The notes: generated by a model from the sequence alone, not told the origin. A stretch of 64,000 bases of DNA from Anniella stebbinsi (GCA_029215795.1 JARDYH010000001.1:405471154-405535153); one strand, 5' to 3'. Counted from the stretch's first letter, positions 21,500-32,576 are shown. A program made the numbers and translations.

Positions 21500-21974
21500 C
21501 TTAAACAAAGACCAAGCTACAAACAGTAAGAGAAGAGTGAAGACTGCAAGAGCACCAGCACATCAGTCCAGAGACCCCCTCAACCCCCTTCCTTCCTTTC
21601 ACACAGCCCATAGCGCAAGCACCACAAGAGGAAAGGGGAAGATCCCTGGAGAAGCAAGATGGGGGAACACAATGATCTTCCGGAAGCCAACTGCAGGTTG
21701 GGTTTCTCATGGACTTGTCTGTAACATGTAGTCAGTCACATGCCTCAGCTTAAGACATTCTGCTGTCACCCCTGGGCAAAGACTGCAACAAGCGCTGCAC
21801 TGTGTGAGCCTAGGCTTTGGGGACTCTTTTTCTCTTGGAAGGGGCTGAAGCGGCACCTGCATGTAGCCCCCAGTGACCACATGGACAGCCAAATGGAACG
21901 AACTTGACCTGGCTGCCATCTCCAGGTGAACAACTAGCTACAAAGGTGGTGCCGACATGAGGGATTCGGATTCT
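21500..21974. other. Unique sequence or 5' extension of CR1 copy D
   Basis: No recognisable gene. The last 50 bp or so (GGTGGTGCCGACATGAGGGA) may belong to the CR1 ORF1-ORF2 region, since homology to copy C begins only at 21975 and copy C may be shorter there. Confidence 0.35.
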
Positions 21975-22137
21975 GGGACTACGGGCTACACTACTTGGAA
22001 GATGGACAGCTGGCAAGGGAAGGGTTGCACCTCACAAGGGCTGGGAAGAATGTGTTCAGCCACAGCATGAAGAACCTCATCAGGAGGGTGTTAAACTGAA
22101 TCCTACAGAGGCGGGAGATGTAAACTTTGAGGCAACA

Positions 22138-22884
22138 ATGGATGAAGTCTTATGCACCATAACAGACAGAACAGCTCCAATAGTGCCCCAAAACAGTCTT
22201 CACAACAATGTAGGAAAGAAGCCAGGCTACAAAGCACATGGCCTTCGATGTCTATATACTACTGCCCAGGGTATGGGAAACAAACAGAATGAACTTGAAT
22301 TCTTAATACATGAAGGCAAATACGACTTGATAGGTATAACTGAAACTTGGTGGGATGATTCCCATGACTGGAATATAGCAATTGAAGGTTATAACTTGTT
22401 CAAAAAGAACAGGAGAAATAGAAAGGGAGGCGGAGTCACACTATATGTTAAAAATACTTATCCCTGCACAGAAATACAAGAGGATGAGCCTGGGAGCCCC
22501 ATCGAGAGCATCTGGATTAAAATAAATGGGGAAAGGAATAAAAAGAGCATGATAGTTGGAGTCTACTACTGACCACCCAATCAAGGAGAAGATGAGGATG
22601 ATCCTTTTGAAAAGCAAATTGCCAGTGTTTCAAGGAAATCCGATGTAGTAGTAATGGGGGACTTCAATTACCCCAATATCTGTTCGGAGACAAATTCTGC
22701 CAAAAGTGGTCCCTCCAATAAACTTTCTCCTGATAACTTTATCCTACAGAAAGTAGAGAAAGGAACTAGAGAACCGGCTATCCTTGACTTGATAATGACC
22801 AATCGGGATGACTTAGTGGATAAAGTAGCAGTTACGGGAACTCTGGGGGAAGAGACCATATCATACTTGAGTTCTTGGTTTTAA
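22138..22884 (+). pseudogene. CR1 ORF2 endonuclease domain of copy D
   Basis: The first frame (22138-22572) holds LRCLYTTAQGMGNKQNELEF, DLIGITETWWDDSHDW, NRRNRKGGGVTLYVKN and ESIWIKINGERNKKSMIVGV. It ends at TGA 22570-22572 in the context VYY*PPNQ, consistent with CGA to TGA decay (copy C has CGA). The remainder continues as MGDFNYPNICSETNSAKSGP and ILDLIMTNRDDLVDKV. A frameshift follows near 22850, before the expected SDHVILEF motif. Confidence 0.88.
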
Positions 22885-23102
22885 AGGAAGCAAAAGCTGA
22901 GTGTAGCCAAATGCACACACTGGATTTCAGGAAAGCCGATTTTAAGAAACTCAGAACTATGATAAGTAAGGTCCCATGGCAAGTGACCCTAATGAGAAAA
23001 GGAGTCCAAGATGGGTGGGAGTTTTTTAAAAAGGAAATTTTAAAGGTGTAATTACAAACAATTCCAACAAGGAAAAAAGATAGAAGACAACAGAAGAAAC
23101 CA

Positions 23103-24410
23103 ATGTGGCTCCACAAAAAGCTTAGAGAGGACCTGAAAACAAAAAAGGATACATATAGGAAGTGTAAGAAAGGCCAGGCTACAAAAGAAGAGTACAAACA
23201 AGTAGCACAGAAGTGCTGGAATGGTATCAGGAAGGCTAAAGCTGAGAAGGAGCTGAGGCAAGCGAGGGATGCTAAAAGCAATAAAAAGGCTTTCTTCAGA
23301 TGCGTGAATAGTAAAAGACAGAGGAAAGAAATGGTGGTTCAACTGTTTCATGAGGATGGTAAATTGGTAACAGTTGACAAAGAAAAAGCTGAAGTGCTTA
23401 ATCCCTACTTTGGCTCAGTCTTCTCTCAAAAGCGGGTCTATGACCCCCCTGGAAAAAGTGAAGTACAAGCTGAAGGGGCAGGATTGCAGTTTGAGATTGA
23501 TAAACAAATAGTCAAGGAACACCTCATTTCTTTGAACGAGTTCAAATCTCCAGGGCCTGACAAACTGCATCCTAGAGTAATAAAGGAGCTGGCAGAAGAA
23601 CTCTCAGAACTGTCTATTATCTTTGCGAAATTGTGGCGAAATGATTTAGACGAGGAGGTGCAGGGAATGCTTGTCAAATTTGCAGATGACACAAAATTGG
23701 GTGGGATCACTAATACCCTGGAAGACAGAAACAAACTCCAAAGTGATCTTGATAGACTGGAGCGCTGGGCTGAAAACAACAGAATGAAATTTAATAGGGA
23801 TAAATGCCAAGTTCTACACCTAGAAAAAAGAAACCAAAGGCACAGTTACAAGATGGGGGATACTTGGCTCAGCAATACGACAAGCGAGAAGGATCTTGGA
23901 ATTGTTGTAGATCACAAGCTGAATATGAGCCAACAGTGTGATGTGGCTGCAAAAAAAGCAAATGCTATTTTGGGCTGCATTAATAGAAGTATAGCTTCCA
24001 AATCGTGCGAGGTACTGGTTCCCCTCTATTCGGCACTGGTTAGGTTCCATCTTGAGTATTGCGTCCAGTTCTGGGCACCACACTTCAAGAAGGATGCAGA
24101 CAAGCTGGAGCGTGTTCAGAGGAGGACAACAAGGATGATCATGGATCTGATAACAAAGCCCTATGAGGAGAGATTGAAAGAACTAGGCATATTTAGCCTG
24201 GAGAAGAGAAGATTGAGGGGAGACATGATAGCACTCTTCAAATCCTCGAAAGGTTGTCACACAGAGGAGGGCCAGGATCTCTTCTCAATCAACTCAGAAT
24301 GCAGGACACGGAATAATGGGCTCAAGTTACAGGAAGTTAGATTCCGGCTGGACATCAGGAAAATACTTCCTGACTGTAAGAGCAATACGACAATGGAACC
24401 CATGACCTAG
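23103..24410 (+). pseudogene. CR1 ORF2 RT, in-frame internal deletion (435 codons)
   Basis: Begins at the linker MWLHKKLREDLKTKK, then FFRCVNSKRQRKEMVVQL and SPGPDKLHPRVIKELAEEL. The deletion joins SIIFAKLWR to NDLDEEVQGM. The catalytic KFADDTKLGG box is intact, followed by LGIVVDHKLNMSQQCDVAAK, YEERLKELGIFSLEKRR and a frameshifted C-terminus. Without RT motif A it cannot polymerise. The open frame is a by-product of the join, not a new protein with evidence of use. Confidence 0.85.
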
Positions 24411-24572
24411 GGAGGTCATGGGCTCTCCCTCCCTAGAGGCATTCAAGAGGCAGCTGGACAATCATCTGTCAGGGATGCTTTAGGGTAGATTCCTGCATTG
24501 AGCAGGGGGTTGGACTTGATGGCCTTCTAGGCCCCTTCCAACTCTACTATTCTATGATTCTATGATTCTAGT

Positions 24573-25619
24573 TAGGATAGAAGCCAGCTAGAAGCCAATC
24601 AAGCTCTTTCAGATTGGGCGGAATACATTCCCCATCTTTGGCACACACTAACAGTGACTCAGACAGCTGCATTTTGAAGCACTGAAACTGTGAAACGTCA
24701 TGGTGGTGCATGAACCCCTCTTAGCCCAGTACAGAATGGCTCTGATTTAAGTGAGTTAATTTGGGCCATAATCAAGACATCTTAGCTTTGCCCAGCATGA
24801 AGCCCAGCCACTAACAGCCCTGTGCTGTTGTTTCCCTTGGCAAAGGGGGGCATATTGAGGAGGGCAGGCAGCCACTCTAGGCCTCAGGCTTAAGGTCTGT
24901 TCATTGTTGGACACATGTGTTGGTATCCATGAGAACCGGGAGACGAGGGAACTACATTTCCCATGGCTCCTGCAATCTTCGCCAGCATCTTGAGCAGGGG
25001 GTGCCATCTTGGGCACATTGGGAACAGTCCTGGGCACAACCATAAAATGGCTGCCGGGGGTGGGCATGGTGTGGCAGAAAGGGCAAGTCACCTGCCCAGA
25101 GGCGTTCATGGGAAATTAAGATGACACCAAGTAGAGGCTCCCAATTCGTTTTGAGGCATTTCCAGTGGCCAGTAAGAAAAATTGGGAGGAGTACAGTACC
25201 TTGAAGGGCACTGAGGAGGGTGTGGCCTACCCCTGATCTAGGGCCCACGAGAGCCTGGGGTTCTCCCTTGGAGGGGGGCATGCTGAGCCCGTGTGCTGCA
25301 TCCAGGCCCAAACCCCAGAGGGATCTCAACTGAGCTGACAGAAATGCAGAGGGTGAAACAGAGGAAGAAACACTGTACAGCGTCCCCACATTGAGAGTCA
25401 GTGCTGGCAGTGGAAAGAGATCAAGAGGCCAGAATGGGAATCTGGGGTCAGTCAAGTCCCCTTTGCCTTTGCCTTTGCAGGGTCGGACACCACAACACAC
25501 TTTCCGACACCTCTCTCCGAACGTTTGGCTGCCCAAACGTTTCTCGCACCCGCTTCCGGGCCACCTCCAGTTTGGAATCTCATCTGGTGCCCCGTGATTG
25601 CCGACTAATTTAATTTCTG
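24573..25619. other. Unique sequence, no supported gene
   Basis: A minus-strand frame at 24952-25536 is long (194 codons) but has no recognisable motif, and its codon content follows local GC. No repeat is recognised. Confidence 0.45.
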
Positions 25620-25740
25620 TCAGGATATAAAAATTAGGAACATTAAAATATCATGATCATCCTGCACAAATTATGCACCTAATGAATCATTAGCCATGGA
25701 CACTTCTGACATGTTTGGGTTGCTAATTTGCATGTTTTTA
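25620..25740. promoter_or_regulatory. Candidate homeodomain/POU enhancer core
   Basis: AT-rich block next to a CpG island. It contains CTAATGAATCATTAG (25679-25693), a perfect 7+1+7 palindrome of TAAT half-sites, and ATTTGCAT (25726-25733), the complement of the POU octamer ATGCAAAT. ATTAAAATATCATGATCATC precedes them. These words are typical of developmental enhancers. Confidence 0.4.
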
Positions 25741-26430
25741 AGTGGAGGTGGCAGGCAAGGCAGGCAAGGCAGCGAGTGAGCGAGCGAGCCAGCAGGGCTG
25801 CCTGCCTGTGCGGCACCGTCGGTTGGGGAGGCGCGCACGGGTGCGGGGGTGCGGAATTTCCCAGGCTCCTCTTCCTTGCAAACAAGGCGGGGAGACGAGC
25901 AGGAGCGAGGAGCCCTGTGATTGCGAGGGAAATTGCCTCGCCGGAGCCTCGCCGCTGCCGCCGTTGTCGGCATCACTTGTCCAATCCATTAGAATCGCAG
26001 CCGTCCTGGCGTGGCGGAGACAAGGCGGCCGCGTGCAGCCCCGGATCTGACCTGCTCGTCTCTCGCCTCGGTGTCAACGGTTGAGTTCCTGTTGCTCTAA
26101 CGATGGGGAACCTCTCTCTGTTGCCTGGGCTGCGGCGGCGGCTTTCCGCGGACCATCCCTGGATGCGATGCGGACTCAAGGCGCCCGCTTTGCCCAGGAC
26201 AGAGCAGAGGCGCACGGCAGGCCAGGGGGCCAAGCGCACCCCTCACGGCGTCCCCGGGAGGCCAACTGCCCCCACCTCGCGCGCACCGGCACAGAAGGGG
26301 GCAGCCCCCCTCCATCACGCCCCCGAAGCACGCCTGGGCTGGAGAGGGGGAGAGGGCCAGGCGCCGGGGATCCCTGCCCGGGACCTCCGTCCCTGTCTCT
26401 CCAGGCAATGCAGGATGACGAGGCCCCGAT
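25741..26430. promoter_or_regulatory. CpG island
   Basis: Dense CpG and high GC in a window where CpG is otherwise scarce: for example GAGGCGCGCACGGGTGCGGG, CTCGCCGGAGCCTCGCCGC and GACAAGGCGGCCGCGTGCAG. It also has short direct repeats (GGCAGGCAAGGCAGGCAAGG; GAGTGAGCGAGCGAGC). CpG islands usually mark promoters or constitutively unmethylated enhancers. No exon, splice site or convincing frame was identified, so the transcript it might serve is unknown. Confidence 0.6.
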
Positions 26431-26985
26431 GTTTTGTTGACAAAGGCAAAGATCAAGATGTCTCCCCTTCCCGTTGTGTGTACAAAAAACAACTGGACTG
26501 GCAGTGGAGTTTTTCTTCAACACTGCTGATGGGGCAGCATCCTCCCCTGCGCCAGAGGGCATCATGTGCAGGGCAGGCCTCACGGCTTGCAACGTTGTCC
26601 TCCACCAACACTTGGCTGCCATCTGCCAGCATCTGCCACCTGAGGTGGCCACTTCACCCTGCCTAATGGTAGCACTGGCCCCGGATGTAGCATTGTCCCC
26701 AGGGATTCATGGGAAATAAAAAAGGGCAGTTGCCCACCTCTCAGAGGTGTAACACTGTAAATCTGGAGGTGGCAGCGGCAACACACCACATACCACACAG
26801 TGAACTGAAGGGCTCCATTTTGGGATGGCTTTCCTCCCTCCCCCTCCCTGCCCCACATTTCTAGTGGAAAGTTCTTTCAGGAGAATTTTGGGTTCAGCTT
26901 TAGGTTCCAAAAGCCGATCTGTTAGTTCTCACCCAAGGCGCCAAAGGAAGAAGAAAAAAGCCCCAATTTCTCCCTTGCTAGTCTT
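26431..26985. other. No supported feature
   Basis: Unique sequence downstream of the CpG island. Frames are short and unrecognised. Confidence 0.45.
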
Positions 26986-26989
26986 CGTG

Positions 26990-27300
26990 CCAACTCTGCC
27001 AGAAGGTTGCAACATGATGACAGTTAATGAACAAAACACATCTAATATTTAGGATAAGGGGACACATTAAGCAGGGCACAAAAGGCCAGAATTATCTGCA
27101 GATTGAGCACTAAAACAAAGACAAAAAGCAACAGATGTTTCTCTCCTAATTTAGTCCTCCAGGATCTCATCCGGATAGCGCACAACACCGCTCCGGCGTC
27201 ACTAATGAAGCATTTTCATCATCTTTCTGTACAGCAATGTTTTCTCTTTCTTTTTTTAAAAAAGAAGACTCCTCGAGGGCGGAAATAACCAGAATTCAGC
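26990..27300. promoter_or_regulatory. Candidate conserved non-coding element
   Basis: Contains AACATGATGACAGTTAATG, AAAAGGCCAGAATTATCTGC, ACTAAAACAAAGACAAAAAG and GGCGTCACTAATGAAGCAT. The region is non-repetitive with mixed TAAT, GATA-like and SOX-like words. Function is inferred from texture only. Confidence 0.28.
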
Positions 27301-27482
27301 AATTCCGACCCTTTCTGTCTTTGAATTTTGTAAAGAACTTCTGTCTCTCTTATTTTAAAGAGAGAAAGAGAGAGATCTGTCCCCAAATCCACCAGTTCTG
27401 GTGTCAGTCAATTAATGAGGGTTGTAGAAGACCTTCCAGTGCAGAGTAAGACATGTAGCTTGCAATCTGTACTCACACGTAC

Positions 27483-27560
27483 CGAGAGGAAGTCCCATTG
27501 AACTCAACAACACTTACTTGTGAGTACAAACGTGCAGGTTTGTACCATCAGACTGCAAGG
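27483..27560. repeat. Fragment of a common squamate MITE
   Basis: GAAGTCCCATTGAACTCAAC and CACTTACTTGTGAGTAC match the widespread motif in which AAGTCCCATTGA and ACTTACTT(C/G)TGAGTA lie close together in opposite orientation. It is degenerate and short. Confidence 0.5.
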
Positions 27561-28452
27561 AGGTGGCTTGGTTTTTATCCACCCACCTCTGAGCAACAGG
27601 AGGTTTAGTCTCATAGCAGGAAAACTTGGTCCTGACCTTACATTTTCTAGCTGAAGAAAACACACACACATTAAAATCCATGCTTGCAGTAGGTGAACCC
27701 CTCCCCCATCCCAATGCCAGCACACTTTTCACAAAAAAAGAAGTTGGATTAAAGAACCCTAAGAAGCCAAATGTCCGGAACTGGTTTTGTATGGTAGGGG
27801 CTCAGCCCTAGAGCAGAACAAGAGTGCATCTGAACATGTGCAGAGTGAATCCCCCTCTTTGCTCTTTAACCAGACATCTGGGATTTGGGGTTGGGATTCC
27901 ATATCAATGAAAGAAAGTGGTTTCTAGGCAGCACTGCGCCCCACCACCTATCAAGCTGGGAGGCTGCACCCCGTCTACCTGTAAGAACTTCATGGCAAGG
28001 GGAAGACCAGCCCGGCCCCCATGCATCAGCCAGAAAAGGGACCGCTACAGGTGCTGGTGCTGGGAGTTTGCATCCCCCCCACCCCTCTCCGCCCCTCCCA
28101 GCATTTGGGCTCAGAGGCAAAAAGTTAAATTGGATTCACATTTCTTGTCATTCAAACCCAGCTGTTATCCCTTTATCTTGCTGTCATGAGTGCTGACCAA
28201 AGTCCTTTATCTTGCATACTTCAGGCCCTGTGGCTTATTTTGCAGAGTGGTCCAGAGTCGCCACCCCGGTTGCGGACAATTCCCTCAGTGAAGGCCTAAT
28301 TCAGTCTTATGTATGTTATCATATTTTATATTTACTGTTGTTCCCCACCTCGATCCAAATGGTCCTAGAAATTGCTCCAGTCTCTGGAAGGTGTGTCTTG
28401 TGTTGCATGCTGGAACTTCCTTCTGGGTGCAAAGAGCCCTGGTGACTCTGAA
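27561..28452. other. No supported feature
   Basis: Unique sequence. An ACACACACA run occurs near 27660. Open frames lack resemblance to known proteins. Confidence 0.45.
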
Positions 28453-28600
28453 TTAGGAACATAAGAAGTGCCCTGATGCTGGATCAGACCAAGGGTCCAG
28501 CACTCTGTTCCCACAGAGGCCGACCAACTGTCGACCAGGGACCCACAAGCAGTGCAATTCTCCCATATTCCCCAAGTTTCCTAATTTGGGGAGTGTGAGT
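28453..28600 (-). mobile_element. CR1/L3-like LINE 3' UTR
   Basis: AGGAACATAAGAAGTGCCCT, then GGATCAGACCAAGGGTCCAG and CAGAGGCCGACCAACTGTC. This is the reverse strand of the LINE 3' end seen at 43253, 49490 and 56452. Only the distal 3' part is present. Confidence 0.8.
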
Positions 28601-29266
28601 GGGGTAATCACGTGAGTTGTGAAATTATTCTTCAGGATCTACTTCTAAGAATTTCCAGAAGGTAAGTCTCAGACCAGGGAGCAGATGCATCGTCATCCCT
28701 AGTGTCAACGGATACACATCCAACTAAAAGTGTGAAGTCCAGACCTGGACACAGAATAGAGGCCAGGTTCTGAGGCCCCCATCTGCACAACTAATTTACA
28801 GGGCACTCTTCACGAATCTCCATAACTTATTCTGCTATGACTGCTGATAGGGAAAGGCACACAGCAACATAGAGTCAGTTCCCTTCCTCCTAGGGATGTG
28901 CACGCCCGAAAACATTGTATCGTTATCGGAATTTCGGATCAAAAAAATTATCATCTCCGATAATATCGTAAGTGAACTGTATCGTATCATTTCTACATTT
29001 TGCCCTATAGACTCTAGAGTTGATTTTTGAGTCAGAAAGGCCTAAAACTTCTTAATTTTCCAAGTTACAGAGTAGGTGAAGTCAATGAGGTGACTGGTTC
29101 CCAGGAATCCAGAAACTTGCACATCTCTATCTGGAGTTGTACCTGGCTGAGGAGGACCCATCCCTAAATCATAAAAGGAATAATGAGGGGAGAGGATTGG
29201 GAGGGGGGAGACAGTTGGATGTGGAAGGATGTTTCTCAAAAGTGGAAATTTCACGGCCTTTCTTGG

Positions 29267-30260
29267 AGAGCCAGCCTTAGCCAGGCAGGGCACCGGAGGG
29301 GCAGGAGACACCCTTGCAGCAGGGCAACCTGGATGATCCTAGCAGAAGTATACATGCTGATGGAGGCCTTGCAATGCCGACAGACAGCAAAGCGGGAATC
29401 CGCTGCCACCTCAAAATGGTCCATGCTGCCCTGTTGCTTCTAGGGTGACCCAGTCTGCCCGCCAGCACATGGACTCTGGGGTGTCACCACCGGAGCAGGG
29501 GTAGAACACCTTTCTGAAAAAGCCAGCCTTAGCCAGGCCGGTCCTCATTGGGGCAGGAGAAACCCCGGAAGCGAGAAAACCTGGATGATCCCACTAAAAC
29601 TAAAAGCATATCTGCTTATTATTATCTGCGCCTATGCGTGGCACAGTGAGTGGACGCACTCCTCCGCAGTAGCAGAACTGCTGCCTTGTCTCAAGATTAG
29701 GCCATGCATGTCTGAGTACAAATAAAAGGATTGGGGGGTAGGGGAATAGCAGGGGCGTTACAGGTATTTTAGAGCCAGACTTACCCAGGCAGGGCCTCAT
29801 TGGGGCAGGAGATACCCCTACAGCCCGCCAACCTGGATGATCCCACAAGCAGCACCACACAGTGAGGAATTACGCTCTGCGGAAATTCCTCTGCCTGGCA
29901 CAGGGGACCCACTCCACTGAACTGAACGGACTGGGAGGAACTATGCTGCTCCTAGCAGTAGCAGAACTGCTGCCTTGTCTCAAGATTAGGCCTTGCATGT
30001 CTAAGTACAAAGGAAAGGGACATTTGGGGGATAAGGGAATAGCACAGGCGTTACTTATTTTAACCAGCCATAGCCTGGCAGGGCCTCATTGGGTCAGGAG
30101 ATACCCCTGTAGCGCGCCAACCTGGAGGATCCTAGCAGAAGCATATACATGTGCTGTTTTGACAACTGCGAATCCCATCAAAACAACCCTCACGCACTGC
30201 CTTTACCTCATCGTGCTTCAAAAATGACCCAGTCTGCCCGCCATCCCCGTGCAGGCAGGT
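29267..30260. repeat. Tandem ~250-290-bp units within the second hAT-type element
   Basis: Each unit opens with a variant of GCCAGCCTTAGCCAGGCAGG, then GGGGCAGGAGATACCCC and CAACCTGGATGATCC. Units 2 and 3 share CAGAACTGCTGCCTTGTCTC. Units 1 and 4 share TGACCCAGTCTGCCCGCC. Similarity is high but indels are frequent. Confidence 0.8.
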
Positions 30261-30265
30261 TGGCA

Positions 30266-30348
30266 GTTCTGGGTAGAGGTGGGCACATTGGCTGGAGCAG
30301 AGGGAATAGTCACGTTCTGGGTAGAGGTGGGCACATTGGCTGGAGCAG
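30266..30348. repeat. 48-bp tandem duplication
   Basis: GTTCTGGGTAGAGGTGGGCA and its following 15 bases occur at 30266 and again at 30314 without change. Confidence 0.9.
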
Positions 30349-31003
30349 TATCTCAACAAAAAAAAGGAAATGCATGAGGTATGTTAAACAGGGAAGGAGA
30401 CAACAACACACTCACTCAATCACAGTAGTACCCCCACTCACGCTAACCTAACCCTTCAATCAAACCAACCAGAAAATGTATAAAAATTATAACACACAAG
30501 CAATGAACAGCCAAACGGACCTGAGACACAGAAGGGAACAGAAAGATGCAAGACTACAATGAATCTCCAACAATTCACCACCAAAAACAATCCAGCAGTA
30601 ACTAAGTAACTATAAGACCCAGGACAGTGCTCCAACAAAATCCACCTGTCTCCCTCAACGCCTAACTCCCAACAGAGCTGGAACACCAAGTGTGGGGTTT
30701 TTATGAGGGGATATCCTTAGCCCTCCTCCAACATTGTGATTGGAGCCTGCTGGAATCCTTGCTGCATGATTGGTCACTGAATCTGTCAGTCTCAGCAAAC
30801 ACACCCCACCTTCTAGCTACCTCCATGACCCCAAATGAAAAAGAGCCTTCCAATAATACGATAAAATTCCGATAATTATTGGATGATTTCTATTGTCTCC
30901 GATAATTATCGTAGGATGTTGTATCGGTATCGTTAATCAGACGTCCGATAAAGACCATATCGTATCGTTATCAGACATTTTAATGATACGATACACATCC
31001 CTA

Positions 31004-31474
31004 CTTCCTACGCCACTTTTTTCTGTCTCTCTAATAAAAAATGGAAGGAAAGAAGGAAGGACAGCCAGCCACAGGTCATGGAGGGAACATACTGATGTTC
31101 AGACCCGGGGGTTTGAGTTAGGGTAAGGCTTCCATTTAATGCCATTCTCTACGCCAAGATGTCTGCGGCTGTTACATATGTATTATGCATGTAGGAGCGT
31201 GTTGTTCTTTGGCGGGTGGGGCTGAGATGAGAAACTCAAGGGAGGGGAAAAGAGGATGGTAAAAATGTTCTCTCAGAGGACTGTAATTCAAGGCAGCTTA
31301 TCAAACAAACAAACAAACAGGCAAGCAAACAAGACCCCCATCTTAATGGATTTTTACTGCTTTTGTAGCACCTGGAGCGGAATTTTATAGGGTGTTCCTC
31401 ACCAGGCAGCATCCTGGAGGGAAAATGAATGCAGCACTCTAAATAATAAAGTTGTGAAATAAAAGGGGAGCAGC
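31004..31474. other. No supported gene; AAAC microsatellite
   Basis: An AAAC/AAGC tract lies at 31302-31333. The rest looks unique. Confidence 0.5.
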
Positions 31475-31665
31475 CAGACTCAGTGCGAGAGACCCTGCTT
31501 TGCATTCAGGAGGTCCGGGGTTTGATACCTAGCAGCATCTCCAGGTATGTCTGGGACCCTGCCTGAAGTCCTGGAGATCCGTGACTGTGTTGACAATGCT
31601 GGGCTAGATGGACCCAAAATCGGACTCAGGAGAAGGCAGCTTCTGGTGTTCTTTTGTTCAGGAAT
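31475..31665 (+). mobile_element. tRNA-derived SINE
   Basis: The head resembles a tRNA: CCCTGCTTTGCATTCAGGAG, then a B-box-like GGGGTTTGATACC. The body has CTGGAGATCCGTGACTGTGT, GCTGGGCTAGATGGACC and GGCAGCTTCTGGTGTTC. It matches the copies at 41390 and 41640. The A box is decayed. Confidence 0.75.
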
Positions 31666-32089
31666 GCAAGGGAGAGAAGCCATCCTGCCTGCAATGCAAT
31701 GGGACAGAACTACAACACCATCCTGGGTGTGTGGGGTGAGAGGCTGGTGCTGCCTGGTTTGCCGTGGCTACCTTTGGATCTTAGGGGCTGCTATTGCTGC
31801 TGGAGGGTCTTCCCCAGCAGCCTGTATTTTGTCATTTTGGTGCTGGCTCCACTGCTTTAGCAGCACTGGGACTCTTCTTTCCGGCTGCCACCCAGCGGTT
31901 ATTTCTTTCCCCCCTGGATATGCCCCAGACATCCTGGAGCGCCACAGTCTAGCTCAGCCCTGGGTCAAAGAGAGGTAAGAGGGTCAGACAGCAGAGGCCA
32001 GCAGTGCTCAGCTCCCTCAGCATCCTCAGGCGTCCTCCTCTGAGTAAACACAACCACAGCCTCACACCCCAGCAGGTCTTCCAAGGCCC
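31666..32089. other. No supported feature
   Basis: The open frame running 31547-31978 starts in the SINE and continues into unique sequence without any motif, so it is not called. Confidence 0.45.
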
Positions 32090-32385
32090 CCTCCACAAGG
32101 ATGCGCTTTTGCGCCCGGTTTGGCGATTATGCGCATTATCGCGGAGGCGCATTTACTCCTAATCCCTCTGCACGGGAGGCGGCGAGAGGCGGCGAAGTGC
32201 ATTAATTGATGTCCAAAAAGCGCTTTACAAGAAGTTAATGCGCATAATCGCTTGTTCACACGGCGAAAATGCGCTTTAACGGCCGGAGCAAAATAAAACT
32301 CGCTATTTAACGCGCATTCGATAATGCGCATAATCCGGGAGATAACGCGCCTCTACGCCCGTTTTGCGCTCCGCTGGTGTGGAGG
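32090..32385. repeat. CpG/GCGC-dense palindromic repeat
   Basis: Bounded by CCTCCACA and TGTGGAGG. Inside, ATGCGCATTATCGC-type words recur in both orientations (for example GGCGATTATGCGCATTATCG near 32123, AATGCGCATAATCGC near 32237, GATAATGCGCATAATCC near 32320), with AAGCGC and TTTTGCGC. The density of GCGC is unlike anything nearby. The inverted ends suggest a MITE. The family is not recognised. Confidence 0.55.
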
Positions 32386-32576
32386 TAAAATTTATAATGA
32401 GCCTTCAAAGAGCATTAAACCTCTCTTGTGGAGGCACCCCAACTCAAAAGACGCTCTCTCTTTTTCCTGGCTTTCCTGGCAGAAACACTTTTTTTTACCC
32501 AGGGCCACATGACACAGAGGCAAAACTAGGTTTGTCACTGAGTCTGCACTCAGCAAGGTCGTCGATACGTAGTCAT

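Larger units (their letters stand above)
21975..24572 (+). mobile_element. CR1 LINE copy D with large internal RT deletion
   Basis: Runs from GGGACTACGGGCTACACTAC to the ATTCTATGATTCTATGATTC tail. The endonuclease region is well preserved. At about 23629-23640 the sequence jumps from the pre-palm (SIIFAKLW) directly to NDLDEEVQGM, so RT motif A and the PQGSV box are gone. The join stays in frame, giving a continuous 435-codon frame. The copy cannot encode active RT. Confidence 0.92.
28891..31003. mobile_element. Second hAT-type non-autonomous element (2.1 kb)
   Basis: Bounded by TAGGGATGTGCA on the left and ACACATCCCTA on the right, and flanked by CTTCCTCC (28883-28890) and CTTCCTAC (31004-31011), an 8-bp duplication with one mismatch. 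Sub-terminal regions are rich in TATCG/CGATA words, lying in direct orientation at both ends. The interior has four tandem units of roughly 250-290 bp starting near 29269, 29521, 29773 and 30065, plus a 48-bp duplication at 30266-30348. No transposase frame exists. Ends and architecture resemble the element at 15065-18357. Confidence 0.82.

Noticed and set aside
2041..24572. CR1 frames as host genes
   Set aside because: Endonuclease and reverse transcriptase motifs, truncations and the ATTCTATG tails identify them as LINE copies with disabling changes.
26081..26666. Overlapping open frames of 120-190 codons across the CpG island as a first exon
   Set aside because: All frames are long on both strands, as expected in GC-rich DNA with few stops. 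No domain, signal peptide or splice-donor context is convincing.
31547..31978. 143-codon frame after 31547
   Set aside because: It begins inside a tRNA-derived SINE and continues into unique sequence without any domain.
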